Assembly: GCF_014066305.1 (NCBI RefSeq)
Contig: NW_023501036.1
Location: forward strand, 1,375,501 to 1,439,500
From: Letharia columbiana
Taxonomy: Eukaryota > Ascomycota > Lecanoromycetes > Lecanorales > Parmeliaceae
DNA length: 64,000 bases
Direction of reading: 5' to 3'
Shown here: in pieces, positions 12,233 through 23,460 of the stretch
Position numbering within the stretch: the first letter of the stretch is position 1
Layout of the letters: the number at the start of each line of letters is the position of its first letter
The notes under the pieces: model-generated
Told to the model about the DNA's origin: nothing
Seen by the model: only the letters and a program-made list of their open reading frames with translations
Databases searched by the model: none
Program-made: the position numbers and the translations under genes

Positions 12233-14178
12233 ATGTGGACGCGTACCTACCTGGTATTGCTGGTGGTTCGCTTGTATCTGGCTCTCCAGCCGAGCTATAT
12301 CCATCCGGATGAAAACTTTCAAGGCCCAGAGGTCATCGCAGGTATGTCTCCAACGCGGTCGTCTAAACATCTTTTTCCTCTTCCTCCTCCTATTTAAAGA
12401 CAATCCTCGACGTCTGCCGCGACCAGCGGTGAGTTTCCAACGCCAAAATGTCGTGCATTACTTTATACCAAACTCTAGACTAGCATCCTCGCATCTTGGC
12501 CTGGAACCGTGTCCCCTCTTTGTCAATTGAATTGAACTGATTTCTCCGCGTTGCCTTCTCCGTCGGAATAAACCACATCACTAACTTGATCACTTGATCA
12601 ATTTCAGGCAAGACGTTCGCTTTTCCTCACCATCTGACCTGGGAGTTCACAACCGAGAATCCCGTCCGAAGTGTCTTTCCACTATGGCCGGTATACGGCC
12701 TTCCGATGGTGGTGCTCCATTGGATCTGGTCAGAACTAGGTACAAACGAGGTCCCTCCACAGGTTGTCTACTATACGCTACGAATCCTGATGTTCATCTT
12801 GAGCTTCGTACTGGAAGATTGGGCAGTACATGAACTCGTTCAATCTCCCGGACATCGAAGGCTGGCCGTTACATTGGTCGCGTCCTCATACGTGACCTGG
12901 ACGTACCAAACACACACCTTCTCCAATTCCGTCGAGACCCTGGTTGTGGCATGGAGTCTGGTCATGGTCCAGCGGATTCTCGACAATAAAGTATGTGCAA
13001 CGCCTACGACATAGACAAGCAAGAGTTGAAAGTGAATAGCAACGATCCTCGCTCCTTTCCTCGGCCATCCTGGGCTGCCTAATCACCTTTGGCATCTTTA
13101 ATCGTGTCACATTTCCTGCCTACCTCCTCGTTCCTAGCCTTTATCTATTGCCACATTTCTTCCGCAGGTACAATCACTCGTTCCCCCAGGAACTCGAAAT
13201 CATACTTACCAGTACAGACCCTTTTCTCTTCTTGTCCTCTCCATCGCTACCCTTCTCACGATCAGTCTCGCCATCGTCGTAGACACAAGCTTCTACCAAA
13301 CAGATAGCCCACTACTCAATACTCTTCTCACCAATCCCACTTTCACACCCCTAAACTCTCTCCTCTACAATACCCAGACCTCCAACCTTGCCACGCATGG
13401 TCTACATCCACACTACCACCACCTCGTCGCTTCTCTACCCCTCCTCCTGGGTCCAGCCCTCTACCTATTCATTACCGCTCCTATCAGAAATGTTCCGCGC
13501 TTGCCTGTGCTGTCGGCGATGTCCGGAATACTCCTCCTCAGCTGCATACCTCACCAAGAACCACGCTTTCTACTACCTGCCATACCGCTTCTACTTTCAT
13601 CAATACACCTACCAAGATCTAAATCGTTGACGAAATACTGGCTGGCAGCCTGGATAGGGTTCAATATTTTGTTTGGCGTCCTCATGGGAGTATACCACCA
13701 AGGCGGTGTGGTCCCCGCACAAACATGGCTAGGGCAGCAGACCAAACTTGGGGTAAGCATGGGAGAGGTTTTTTGGTGGCGTACCTACAGTCCACCCATT
13801 TGGCTCCTGGACCACAACCCTATACGGACCACCGATTTGATGGGCATACCTTTCGCAACACTACAAACGCAGGTCGAGACAGCTCTCGGGTCAGAATGCA
13901 ACCCGAACGAAAGCGTTGGACTCGTTGCGCCGTACTCTAGCATGGAAATCGATCACTGGATTGCAACAAGCGCTGAGAATCAGGCGTTCGCGTTTGAGGA
14001 GATTTGGAGGTATGGTCAACATCTGAATCTGGATGACTTGGATATTGGGGAGGAGGGAATTTGGAGGACGCTAGGAAGGGTGGTAGGGAGAAGAGGGTTG
14101 GTCGTTTGGAAGGTTAGGAGGGTGTGTGGAGTCCGCATGGGGGAGGAGGTAAGGGGAATTATGCGTGAAAACTGGTAG
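12233..14178 (+). CDS. SMP3: GPI mannosyltransferase 4 (Smp3)
   Basis: ER membrane GT22-family enzyme that adds the fourth mannose to the GPI anchor precursor from dolichol-phosphate mannose. Exons 12233-12341, 12608-12990, 13040-13167 and 13218-14178 close in frame (526 residues). Exon 1 carries the first membrane segment and the catalytic lumenal motif [14 protein letters not shown], split by intron 1 inside the final Gly codon. Exon 2 continues KTFAFPHLTWEF and [12 protein letters not shown], both typical of Smp3. Many hydrophobic segments follow, with the GT22 motif HQEPRFLLP in exon 4. Intron 1 is long (266 nt); introns 2 and 3 are about 50 nt. The third donor is GTACAA, an unusual form, but phase and family alignment support it. 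RAD23 converges on it from the right. Confidence 0.93.
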
Positions 14179-14481
14179 ATATCAGGACTGACTGAGGCTA
14201 AAAAATGATACCCCAGCTATTCACAGTCAAGGACGACCGGGACTCTAATCGCTATACTAACATGTTGAGATCTACATCGTAAAACATCGTAAAATCATTT
14301 TCTACTTAGCTGCATCCGAGCTGTACCGGCACGAAGCCATGAGGCCGATTTGATTATGGATATATGCCATTGCTGAAATCGAACGGCTTTTGAAGTCGGC
14401 CATCCATCATCACCATCAGATTTGGAGGACTCCGCACTCAATGCATGCTAGAAGTTCTCTTGGTCATGAAAGCGAGGTTTA
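14179..14481. other. Short convergent intergenic region
   Basis: Lies between the stop codons of SMP3 and RAD23 and contains the two 3' UTRs. I see no other element. Confidence 0.6.
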
Positions 14482-16128
14482 TCAAGCACCCCCTTCGGCG
14501 TCATCCGGCGGCTGATCAAACAGGAAGTTCGCCGCCATTTCCTCATTCTTGTCACATGCGAAGTAAGCCTGAATGACCTGATCGCGCTCGAAGCCCAGGC
14601 GACATAACTAAGCAAGTCAGCAAAAACTTGTCACACATAAAGAAAAAAAAGCATGGCAAGTTCACCCTCTCAATCGCATCCCTCTCCTCTTCCGTGACAC
14701 TGATCTCCTGAGCTCCAGGTGGCAGCGGCGTATCGTCCCCAGTGTCCTCGCTCAACAGCTGCAGAAACTGATCTGGGTTCTCGCCAATGAGCTGCGCAAG
14801 CTGAGGATTTCCGGCACCGACCTGTTGTAAGATGGGCTCCAGCATACGTGGCTGGCTCTGCACAATCTGACGGAGCTGCTGGAATTGGGGGTTATTGCGT
14901 AGGAAATCGAGATTGCCGAGACCGCCAGCGCCACCTTCTGCTCCAGCTGCTGCACCAATACCAGCACCTAGGCCTGCAAGATTAGCACCACCTGCTCCTC
15001 CAGTACGTCCTCCACGGGCGCCTCCAGCTCCTCCGCCAGTTCGGCCGGCCTGCGCGGCTGCTTCAAACAAATTGATCGGTTGGTCGCCTTCATCGCTGGT
15101 GGCGGCAGTTGGCGTATTGCCAGTGGCCACGGGTGGAGAAGCCGGGGTGGGTGTGCCAGCTGCACGTGCTCCTCCCGCAGCACCACCACCTGCTTGTGCT
15201 TGCTCTCGTTGAACATTTTCGGGGATGCCCTTGAGATAATTAGTGGTTGTTCGATGTTCGCTTGTTGGCAATCCAACTACTTGCATTCAGGAGATATTCA
15301 ACTGCACGGTCTGGATTGAAAAAAGCCGCTCTCATTGCACGATCGATCTCAGCTCTTGGAAAGCCCATGCTCTCCATATTCGCAATAGCTTCATCACGTT
15401 GTGCACCAAGCGTGAGAGCTGACGGATCGTTAAAGCTTGCGCCTTCTACCGACGCAGCAGCGGCTGGGGCTGGTGATGGTGTAGACGGAGCATTTGATGT
15501 CGAATTCGATGTTGCGGGAGCTGGAGCAGCCGGGGCAGCTGGAGTCTGTGCTGTCGCAGGTGCAGGTGTTGAGGGAGCTTTCAGAGTGGACGAAGAGGCC
15601 GCAGGCGTTGCTTTGGGCTAGATCAGTGTCAGGCTTTTGTTCTAATGCTCAGACGATGTTGCATCTCCCACCTTTGATATCATGCAGACAATGAAACCTT
15701 TTTCTTCGATGTTGTAAGATTCGACGGTGTTTGCGTCTTGCAAGATCTTGCCTATTCATGCGGCACATGATTAGCACGACCATACGTGGACAGTGACAAA
15801 ACAACCAAATAATGCCTTCCACTTTCCATGCGTACCCGAATAGATAAGCTTTTGCTGGCTAGCCTCCCATCCTTTCTCGCTCGAGATCTTCTCTTTGACC
15901 TGCCCGATCTGTGTCCATCTTTCGTGATTAGCTTGCATTCCTTGACCATTACACGACGTTTGTCGGAGAGCCACTGCTCGGCTTCGATCATACCGTTTCT
16001 AAAGGCTCGGCCTCGACAACAAATTTCTGCTGCTTCAGGTCCTATCTCACAAGTCAGACCTCGACGCCTGGATAGCAAATGATATCCTCGATGATTCAGA
16101 GGCAAGATACCTTGAAAGTGAGCTTCAT
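14482..16128 (-). CDS. RAD23: UV excision repair / proteasome shuttle protein Rad23
   Basis: Shuttle factor that carries ubiquitinated proteins to the proteasome and stabilises the Rad4/XPC damage sensor. Seven exons: 16128-16111, 16041-15994, 15908-15836, 15751-15672, 15617-15285, 15229-14666, 14607-14482; 413 residues, all phases consistent. Domain order is an N-terminal ubiquitin-like fold ([37 protein letters not shown]), an Ala/Pro/Thr linker, UBA1 ([20 protein letters not shown]), a Gly/Ala-rich linker, the XPC-binding helices ([34 protein letters not shown]) and UBA2 ([20 protein letters not shown]). The intron at 15284-15230 starts with GC (GCAAGT) rather than GT and joins YLLN to GIPENVQ exactly as in relatives. 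Confidence 0.95.
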
Positions 16129-17667
16129 CTTGCCCCACCGCGTGGTATCTTCCAAATTCTCCTGCAACGTCCAGATTAAACAGAAACGGCTCACAGCACA
16201 CAGGTACGTTGGTGAGTCGTGTTATTCAGCGATATTGACGGTTGACAAACAAAGAGTTAAGCAAGCTCTGTGTCCCCTCGGTCCTTCACCTTGGTAGTGG
16301 TAGCCTGCGCAAGACTTGGCGCGCTTACGTAGCGCCTTGGCAGCCCACGGCGCGGCTCTTCTGTCTTTACAGCTTACAGTAATTGAGTAGATCATTAACA
16401 TCATTGAATAGATGCCATTTTTTCATGGCCACTCAATCCTCATCATCTGAGGAAGCTGCCGTCGTGGACTCCGCTTTCCTTTGCCATCGCCGCATCGAGG
16501 GGCACTGAGTCGAACAACTACCCACCCAAAACTCATGGGATCAGTATGCCAGTACGGCCGTGTCTGCCGATATAGGCTTAAGGATCACCCGAGAGATTCT
16601 TTGCCAGCTGGTCAAGAGTACTCCTTCCCAGAGCAGGAGGCACCCGCTCACCAGTCAATGATGATAATACAGATTGCCCAAGAGGCAGAGAAACTAGAGT
16701 ATGCTACACACGAAGTTGAGGTCAGAAATGGGTCTCCACAGGATTGCGAAGTGGATGGAGCTGTGAGGTCAGACCATTCAACTTTGGAATATGGGGCATC
16801 ACAAACCGCCAGATGCCGCACCTATAGATTCTTCGATGCAGCTATCAGTCTGCAGGCAACAGACTGGGGAAGCATCACGATCCCGACGTACTTGAATTTG
16901 GCGGCCTAGAAGATTGCTATTGTTCTCCTCTGCTGCTTCGACCCATGGAGAAAAGCAACGCTCAGCAAACTCATTTCAAGACCAAATCCATCACGATGTC
17001 CTATTTCGGGCTTGATATTATTGGATCAATGCGGTCATCGAGCGTCTCGATGATAAGCTAGCAGGGATTGTATTCTGCGGACCATACGGGTGAAAGCAGC
17101 CATGTCGCGACCGCGTTGTTCAGCCTTGAGCCTAAGGCAGCAGATCCCTGCGTCGCGTTTTGCAACCTCCACAATTGTCAGATTCGCGCGCCTTGAGGTG
17201 TTTTCCTTCTCCATCTCTTCTCTTTCCACCTCGTCATTCAGTGTGGAGAAAATGGATCTGATCGTTTAATCGGCCTTCCAGACTATCTGCAATTACTTCT
17301 ACCACGTCTTCATCCTCTATGAAACGTCCAATGTCTTTTGTTGACCATCTGAAACGTGGACCCTAACATCTCCGCCAATACGACTATTTCACTTCCCTCC
17401 ATTGACTCCTCTACTCTTCTTTGACAACTCAAAGAATGCACTGCAATTCCAGTTGACTATCGATTCACTCCGTTATCTTCTATCCTCATCCACCAACACA
17501 CGGTACTTGAATAACCTTCATCTGCCAGAGCCAGCTGCTTCGACCATCCCTCTTTGGGTTATAGCCAATCCAGCTGACGCTCCGTTGAGCCATTGAACAC
17601 TCTCAAACTCCCTCCAACCCTTGAAGAAGTGTCTCAGAGAAGACTTTGAGAGGGCGCCAAAGACACA
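16129..17667. other. Divergent intergenic region
   Basis: Lies between RAD23 (-) and the four-pass membrane protein (+). The only notable open frame (16538-16909, about 120 codons from its first ATG) has no recognisable motif and no splice support, so I do not call it. Promoters of both flanking genes must lie here. Confidence 0.5.
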
Positions 17668-19155
17668 ATGGCTCGGCAAGCTGCATCCACAGTCGTCGGC
17701 GCTGTCGCGCTTTTACTAGGCCTCGTCACTGCCATTCTGATGGTTATTCTAGCTGGGTCTTTGATTTCAGATCATGGAGAGCCCTATGCTTTTCCTTTGG
17801 CTGCAGCTGTAATACAATTTCTTTCATGCGGGAGCCTGGCGCTGCTCATCTACCACAAACTTCGCTATGATCAGATTCTTGGGCTGCAAATCCGGCAAAC
17901 ATTCGTGCCCACTCTTCTACTCGGAGTGTTGCCGAGTTTGGTAGCTATTGTGGTTGTTGGGGCTGCACTGGGATGGGCTGAGGCTAGGACTGTGGGGAAA
18001 GCTATATTTATCTCAGGGCTTTCTGTATCGGTCTTTTTGACAATACTTTTTGTCGTCTGGGGATTATCTGTCGGAGCTCACGTTCTCTGTTTCTCACACT
18101 TTGCTTGGTTCGCAAGGTCCACGCAGAAAAAATCGCTCCAAAGATTTGATATCGAGGAACCGCTCGACGAAGCACCGCAGGAGATGAGCGAGACTAGCCG
18201 GTCAGCGACTGCCATTACTCTTCAACCAAATCCCTTCCACGAGCAGTTATCTTCGTCGCTGCCATCTTTGATAGCTTCTGACGGCACGAGCTCGCTTCGC
18301 TCTTCTTTCTCGACCATACAGCGCCCATCGTCTTCAAGGCGAGGTTTACTCATCCGTCAGCACTCGCATACACGTCAATCGCAACGATCTTCTTTGGACG
18401 GCGCATTGGGAGGGCCCTCCAAGGATGAAGGCTTTGACTCTTGGGATACCTCTGGAGTATCTTCGCACATTCGGGAAACGGTGCTCCAGTCTAAACCTAT
18501 GATAAAGGGCTCAGGTTTACCACCCATACCGGGCAGTCGATCGCCATCACCAGCAAAAGCGCTGGAAGGACCGTTTTTCCAGTCGAGCCCATCATTGAGC
18601 CCACCTGCAAGCCCACTGCCCCAACCAAATGTCTCAAGGCCAGGTTCTCCTCCGAGCCCTTCAGAGCAGCCCAACTTTACTACTATGTTCCCTCCGTCAT
18701 CCAATCCGCCACCCACTAGTCCGCTAAAGCGTAATTTCTCTCGACCAGGCTCCCGTTCAGGACCCATATCCCGCTCGGGAACCATCTCACACTCGCGGCC
18801 AGGCTCTCGCTCAAGAGGGCCGAGCGAAGACCACATTCATCCTCTATTCAGGACCTGCAGTCCCGTTCCTTCTCCGGGTGCATCACCAGGAACGATTGTT
18901 ACTGCTGCGCCAGAAGCAGGCCAATTAATTGATGAACGTATGCTGAAACGCATGAGATCCAGGTCTGGCAGCCTTCCTTCGAGTCCGAGCGCATTAGTTC
19001 GCTCGGAGAGCTCTCCAGATATCCCAACTGTGAGGGACCCACGCTCAACAAGCCAGGATGCGCCTCCGGTGCCTTCTGGCTTTGAGCCCAGTCCGAGCCA
19101 GCATAGAATGAAACGATCTGTGTCGTATCAGTCAGATATTGATGGGTTGATTTAG
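17668..19155 (+). CDS. Orphan four-pass membrane protein with Ser/Pro/Arg-rich tail
   Basis: Intronless, 495 residues. I do not recognise the family. Four hydrophobic segments lie at about residues 6-32, 42-62, 80-104 and 112-142; the loops are short, giving a compact four-helix membrane unit with the tail probably cytosolic. From about 150 onward the protein is low-complexity and very rich in Ser and Pro, with repeated RPGS/RSG elements (residues ~350-385, e.g. SRPGSRSGPISRSG) and many SP and RxxS sites, suggesting phosphorylation and possible 14-3-3 binding (inference). The long open frame with sensible codon use supports a real gene. The architecture resembles fungal hypothetical membrane proteins rather than any transporter. 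No function is claimed. Confidence 0.75.
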   Translation: MARQAASTVVGAVALLLGLVTAILMVILAGSLISDHGEPYAFPLAAAVIQFLSCGSLALLIYHKLRYDQILGLQIRQTFVPTLLLGVLPSLVAIVVVGAALGWAEARTVGKAIFISGLSVSVFLTILFVVWGLSVGAHVLCFSHFAWFARSTQKKSLQRFDIEEPLDEAPQEMSETSRSATAITLQPNPFHEQLSSSLPSLIASDGTSSLRSSFSTIQRPSSSRRGLLIRQHSHTRQSQRSSLDGALGGPSKDEGFDSWDTSGVSSHIRETVLQSKPMIKGSGLPPIPGSRSPSPAKALEGPFFQSSPSLSPPASPLPQPNVSRPGSPPSPSEQPNFTTMFPPSSNPPPTSPLKRNFSRPGSRSGPISRSGTISHSRPGSRSRGPSEDHIHPLFRTCSPVPSPGASPGTIVTAAPEAGQLIDERMLKRMRSRSGSLPSSPSALVRSESSPDIPTVRDPRSTSQDAPPVPSGFEPSPSQHRMKRSVSYQSDIDGLI

Positions 19156-19803
19156 TACATTCTTTCACGAGTTGTGAGCAAGTACATATGCATAATGCGC
19201 ATTGGTAGATGGACAGGGTTCAGCGATTGAGAGCATTGGGACTAAAAGCGATGGAAGGGGATCGGAAACACTAGTACTGTGGTAGAAGTGAAGTCACATG
19301 GATAGCAGTCTTTGACATTGACCTCCTAATGACAATAACAAACATCCTATTGTTGACCAGCCACCTTCGCTCAACACACACAACAATCGGAATGTTCCCG
19401 AATAATCCTGCTAGTTGGAAATTTTCTTGTCCGTACTGTTTCTCGATTTTACAACTTGTCTCTACTGCAAATCCTCACCTCATACATCAACACAAAATCC
19501 TTAGCAGCTTTGTTCCCAATACTGCAGAGGGTGTACAACTAGTCTCGAAGTTTCTCCAACACGCACATCCATCCTGGTATGTATTTTTAATGGGTTTTTG
19601 CCTTTTGCGGCAGGCTATTGGCTTGCACTAAGCCTCACTCTCCACACCATTGCATCGGCTCGTTCCCTAGTATGCTTGCTGCATCTGCTGTATCTCGGGC
19701 ATGCTTGCGGCGTCATTGCGAGGGCCCCTATACCTTAGTAACTTTGCTCAGGAACATCATTTTCCACGAGTTAGGTCCATTTGCTGACCATCCAGATACA
19801 GAA
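19156..19803. other. Intergenic region
   Basis: Separates two plus-strand genes. In-frame codons extend upstream of 19804 with an earlier ATG at 19672, but the basic opening at 19804 is the better start. Nothing else is visible. Confidence 0.5.
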
Positions 19804-20699
19804 ATGGATTCCAAGAAAGGCAAGAAGAAGGCCGCTGGACCGGCTAAGAACCCACGCATTATCACAAAATGCGCCGAAATGGAGGCCAAAGTCCAGCAGA
19901 TCGGGGAGCTGAAGGTGAAATTCGCGGGTGTTGCTAAGGCTCTAAGACCAGCATTGGCCGAAATGGCGGGGCGGACTTCGCAGCAAATGGGCCACGCTAC
20001 GTATGACAAAGACGGACGCCGCAAAGCACAATACGACGCTCTGGTTGTAGAGCTCGAGAAGGTCCGAGGTTCGGATATTGCACGCCGCGTTGCCTATCAT
20101 GAGACCCATCGAGAGTTGAAGGCGGTATCGGTCCAGCATGAGACACTTCAGGAAATGACCACGATCGAGAACCAATACAGGGTAGTTGATCTCTCTTGAA
20201 TCATGACAGCAGACATTCGACTGATCGTCCCCAACAGAAAAAGGTTGATGAGATCCGTGAAAGCAGTCTCACCCACCTCAGACTCTCTTATATGACACGG
20301 GTAGTCCAGATAGCGAATGGACTGGGCGCCGACCTCGAGAACCTTGGACAAGGCTCCAACAAACGCACACACAGAAGCCCCGATCCCAACGGGAACAATA
20401 TCGCGAGGTACAAAGACACACAAGCGAGCGCGAAACAGCATTTCTATTGGAGCACCAAGGTCATGTGGGACGATTGGACGAATCGGAAGCATGCGGATTC
20501 TGAGATGGCGAGCCAGGGCCGCATCCTTCCCCGTCCATACAATTATATCCAAGCTGAGATGATTGAGTCAGGCGCGAGGGGCCATCGGATGGAATTGCAC
20601 AGTGAAAGAGAGGACAAGAGACCGGACAGCACCTGGATTGGAGGGATGGGGAAGCTAGCGTATTTCGAGGCAGGGGAGGGTAACGTGGGGATGGCTTGA
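19804..20699 (+). CDS. Orphan basic coiled-coil protein
   Basis: Two exons, 19804-20181 and 20238-20699, joined by a 56-nt intron (GTAGTT..AACAG); 279 residues. I do not recognise a family. The N-terminus is Lys-rich (MDSKKGKKKAAGPAKN). Residues ~20-135 form helical, charged segments with heptad character (CAEMEAKVQQIGELKVKF; ELEKVRGSDIARRVAYHETH). The intron falls inside this helix, and ENQYR joins KKVDEIRESSLTHLRLSYM smoothly, which supports the splice. The second half is more polar and probably disordered (KRTHRSPDPNGNN). An upstream in-frame ATG at 19672 would add 44 less likely residues. A nuclear or cytoskeletal scaffold is conceivable but unproven. Confidence 0.65.
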
Positions 20700-21324
20700 G
20701 GGAAGGATACTGGGGGAGTCGTTGCGGGCAGATGGGTCAGAGAGGAGAAGCATTGGAACTTATCAGATCGAGGGGGAGGACGTGGATCTACTCTACAGCA
20801 CCTACAGTCATTTTCAGCATTTCATGGTCATTTAGGAGGTCATCGATTACCTTTATTGGGTACCCGAGGAAAAAAAGAAGTAGCTACTCTACTTCCTCAA
20901 GAACGGGAGACGGAATCCGAGCATCGAGCGTCCTATAGCAATTTGTTACACATCTACAATGGAGGGTTTGCATCATTCTACAGAAGCGGGAAAATAATGA
21001 CTCCTCTCCTCGCCGCTAAATTTGACTCATTATTCTCCAAACGGAAAATGGGAAGGTCGGCCTCCGTGAGACTGTGACTCCGACTTGTCTTGGCATCAGC
21101 AAAGCTAAAGTACCTAGGGTCTTTGCCCCCCACCAAGCAACACTAACATTTGAAGCTCCAGACATCTACTCTCTGAAAAACAGCTCTACTGTATTCTTCA
21201 TACCTTTCAACTTATACGTTGGACAATCGTCACTTCCTTTCTCTTCATTCGGTAAAGGCAACTTCGTCTCTGCCTCCACTGTCAGAATTCCGAGACCAAC
21301 TTTTAGCCCAATTTACACCCCACC
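20700..21324. other. TIF6 promoter region
   Basis: Lies between two plus-strand genes. It ends in a pyrimidine-rich stretch before the TIF6 start, a common fungal core-promoter feature. I see no other gene. Confidence 0.5.
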
Positions 21325-22235
21325 ATGGCTGTGCGTGCTCAATTCGAGAACTCGAATGAGTGAGTGCTATTGCTCAAGTCCGTACTGAGTTCCTGCTAAT
21401 CCAAGGTCTTAGAGTCGGTGTCTTTTCAACTCTCACGAACGCTTACGCCCTTGTTGCCATCGGAGCCAGCGAGAACTTCTACAGGTGCGCTGGCTTCCTA
21501 ACCAAGAAAATGCATGGCTGACATTGCGAGCTAGTGTTTTCGAAGCAGAGTTGCAAGATGTCGTACCAATATGTCGTACTACGATTGCAGGCACAAGGAT
21601 AATTGGGAGATTGACCGCAGGGTGCGTGAATCTGATATTTGGAGTCCATTTATGTCCAATATTAACGGAGCCTGCTTTTGTTGTCAAGCAATCGAAAGGG
21701 TCTCCTAGTACCGACATCTACCACAGACCAAGAGCTGCAACATCTTCGAAATTCAATACCGGACGAGGTCAAGATACAGCGGATCGAAGAGAGACTGTCT
21801 GCATTAGGCAACGTGATATGCGCGAATGATCACGTGGCTTTGGTGCATCCTGATATTGAGCGGGAAACCGAGGAGATCATTGCAGATGTTCTGGGTGTCG
21901 AAGTTTTTCGCCAAACGATCGCGGACAATGTTCTTGTTGGGTCGTACATGGCCCTCTCGAACCAAGGCGGGATAGTACATCCCAAAACCTCGATACAAGA
22001 TCAAGATGAGCTGTCCAGCTTGCTCCAGGTACCTTTGGTGGCAGGTAGTGTGAATCGAGGATCATCCGTCGTAGGTGCAGGAATGGTGGTGAATGACTGG
22101 ATGGCGGTGACAGGGTTGGATACGACTGCTACCGAGCTCAGTGTCGTGGAGAGCGTGTTCCGCTTGGGTGAGGGAATGGGTCCCAGCTCGATCAATACGA
22201 CCAATAAGGATACCATGGTGGAATCGTTCTATTGA
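21325..22235 (+). CDS. TIF6: Ribosome anti-association factor eIF6 (Tif6)
   Basis: Binds the pre-60S subunit, needed for its biogenesis and export, and blocks premature 40S joining until released by Sdo1/Efl1. Four exons: 21325-21359, 21413-21484, 21535-21621, 21689-22235; all phases agree, giving 246 residues, the normal length. The conserved opening [20 protein letters not shown] is split by the first intron. Repeats of the pentein-like fold are visible: [76 protein letters not shown] and [19 protein letters not shown]. The C-terminus ends with MVESFY. Introns are 47-67 nt and crowd the 5' half. BET5 converges from the right. Confidence 0.97.
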
Positions 22236-22436
22236 GTCCCTCGTTTAACGCAGAGGAAGTTCGAGCGCTGCTTTAGCAAAATGAGAGGCTGGGGCGATCC
22301 TAGGAGGAAGCAGAAAGTCCGCATAATGGCCTTGCTGCTGGCCTAAAGTTGTGAACCTGGCCTAATTGCATGCACTCAATTCTGAAGTGATGCAGTCTAC
22401 ACGGGGCCTTTATCAGCGCCGGAGCAAGACAAGAAC

Positions 22437-23112
22437 TCATTCAGTATTACTCACCACGAACTGTTCGACACCGAGCTCGAAAAGCTCGCAATTCACACCA
22501 ATGCCTCCTGGGTGCTCGACAGGCGAAAGCGGATTCTTGATCACTGGATCAAAGTCAGACTGGCCTATTCCATCCACTCGAACTTCTTCGCCGTGCTTGC
22601 TTATGACGTACCGTACTCCACATAGAGACTAACATATATCTGATGCAAGACAATCCTCAAATTGTTCGTCTTCGTATCCGTGACCATGACGAATTTCAAA
22701 GAAGTTGGAGTTTCGTAGTAGTGCAGCTTGTAGTGACCCGTCCGATAGGAGATGAAGCTTTACTTCCAACCATCAGTATCCTGGCTTTTCAACTCTCCTT
22801 CCCTCGAAAGCTGCGTACTTGTCATCTGGGCCGCCTAGCTTCCTGACCATGTTTCTCAAAGAGAATATTGTGCCGAACACCAATTTGGCATCATCCTCAA
22901 CGCTGAGACCCTTGAATGGTGATTGAACGTCCAGAACACCGTTCGCCTGAGGTGCTTTTGAGGAAGACCCTGGTCGAGGTGCCCATCGTTTTTTGTATAT
23001 GCATTCGGCTATGGGGCATATTAGCTGCTGAATAGTCGGATATTGAGCCCAAGTGATCCATAACGATCAACGTACCATGGCGATCAAACACATAGAAGGA
23101 ATAGACCACCAT
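22437..23112 (-). CDS. BET5: TRAPP complex subunit Bet5 (TRAPPC1)
   Basis: Small core subunit of the TRAPP complexes, exchange factors for Ypt1/Rab1 in ER-to-Golgi traffic. Four exons: 23112-23076, 23008-22819, 22757-22612, 22543-22437; 159 residues with all phases closed. The longin-like start MVVYSFYVFDRH is followed, across intron 1, by AECIYKKRWAPRP, then LSVEDDAKLVFGTIFSLRN, and across intron 2 by DNFISYRTGHYKLHYYETPT, both family hallmarks. Exon 4 gives VIKNPLSPVEHPGGIGV, also conserved. The gene is divergent from the CaMKK-type kinase, with about 350 bp between start codons. Confidence 0.95.
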
Positions 23113-23460
23113 ACTGGCGACCTTGAGCAATAGTCAACAATTGTTTTCATACAAAGCGTCACACTCGAGACACTTTGAAGTACTAGCATTTAGCACTGGC
23201 ACCACTGGCATCGGTCTTTCAACGGGCCGACGCACTACCAGAGAAAAGCACCAGGCACCTCGCACCTCCGGCTCTCTTCCCGAGTTCCGGCCGAGATTTG
23301 TCTTGGCAACGTTCGATCTTTCCCCACTGGTTGAGGTTCAGCAAGGCTTTCGATGAGCTGTGTATATACTTCATCCCTCTGTACATACTTGAGCTTTTGA
23401 CGCTGACTATGCATTACTTGTCCTCTTCTTTGAACCTCATCTCCTGCACACTATTACCCA
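23113..23460. promoter_or_regulatory. Divergent promoter BET5 / CaMKK-type kinase
   Basis: About 350 bp lie between opposed start codons and must contain both promoters. A short pyrimidine-rich run precedes the plus-strand start. I see no defended factor site. Confidence 0.45.

Noticed and set aside
16538..16909. Open frame of about 120 codons upstream of the four-pass protein
   Set aside because: No motif, no splice support and no conservation evidence; probably chance in a promoter region.
18375..18836. 153-codon open frame antisense to the four-pass protein gene
   Set aside because: Mirror of Ser/Pro/Gly-rich codons on the other strand; a compositional shadow.
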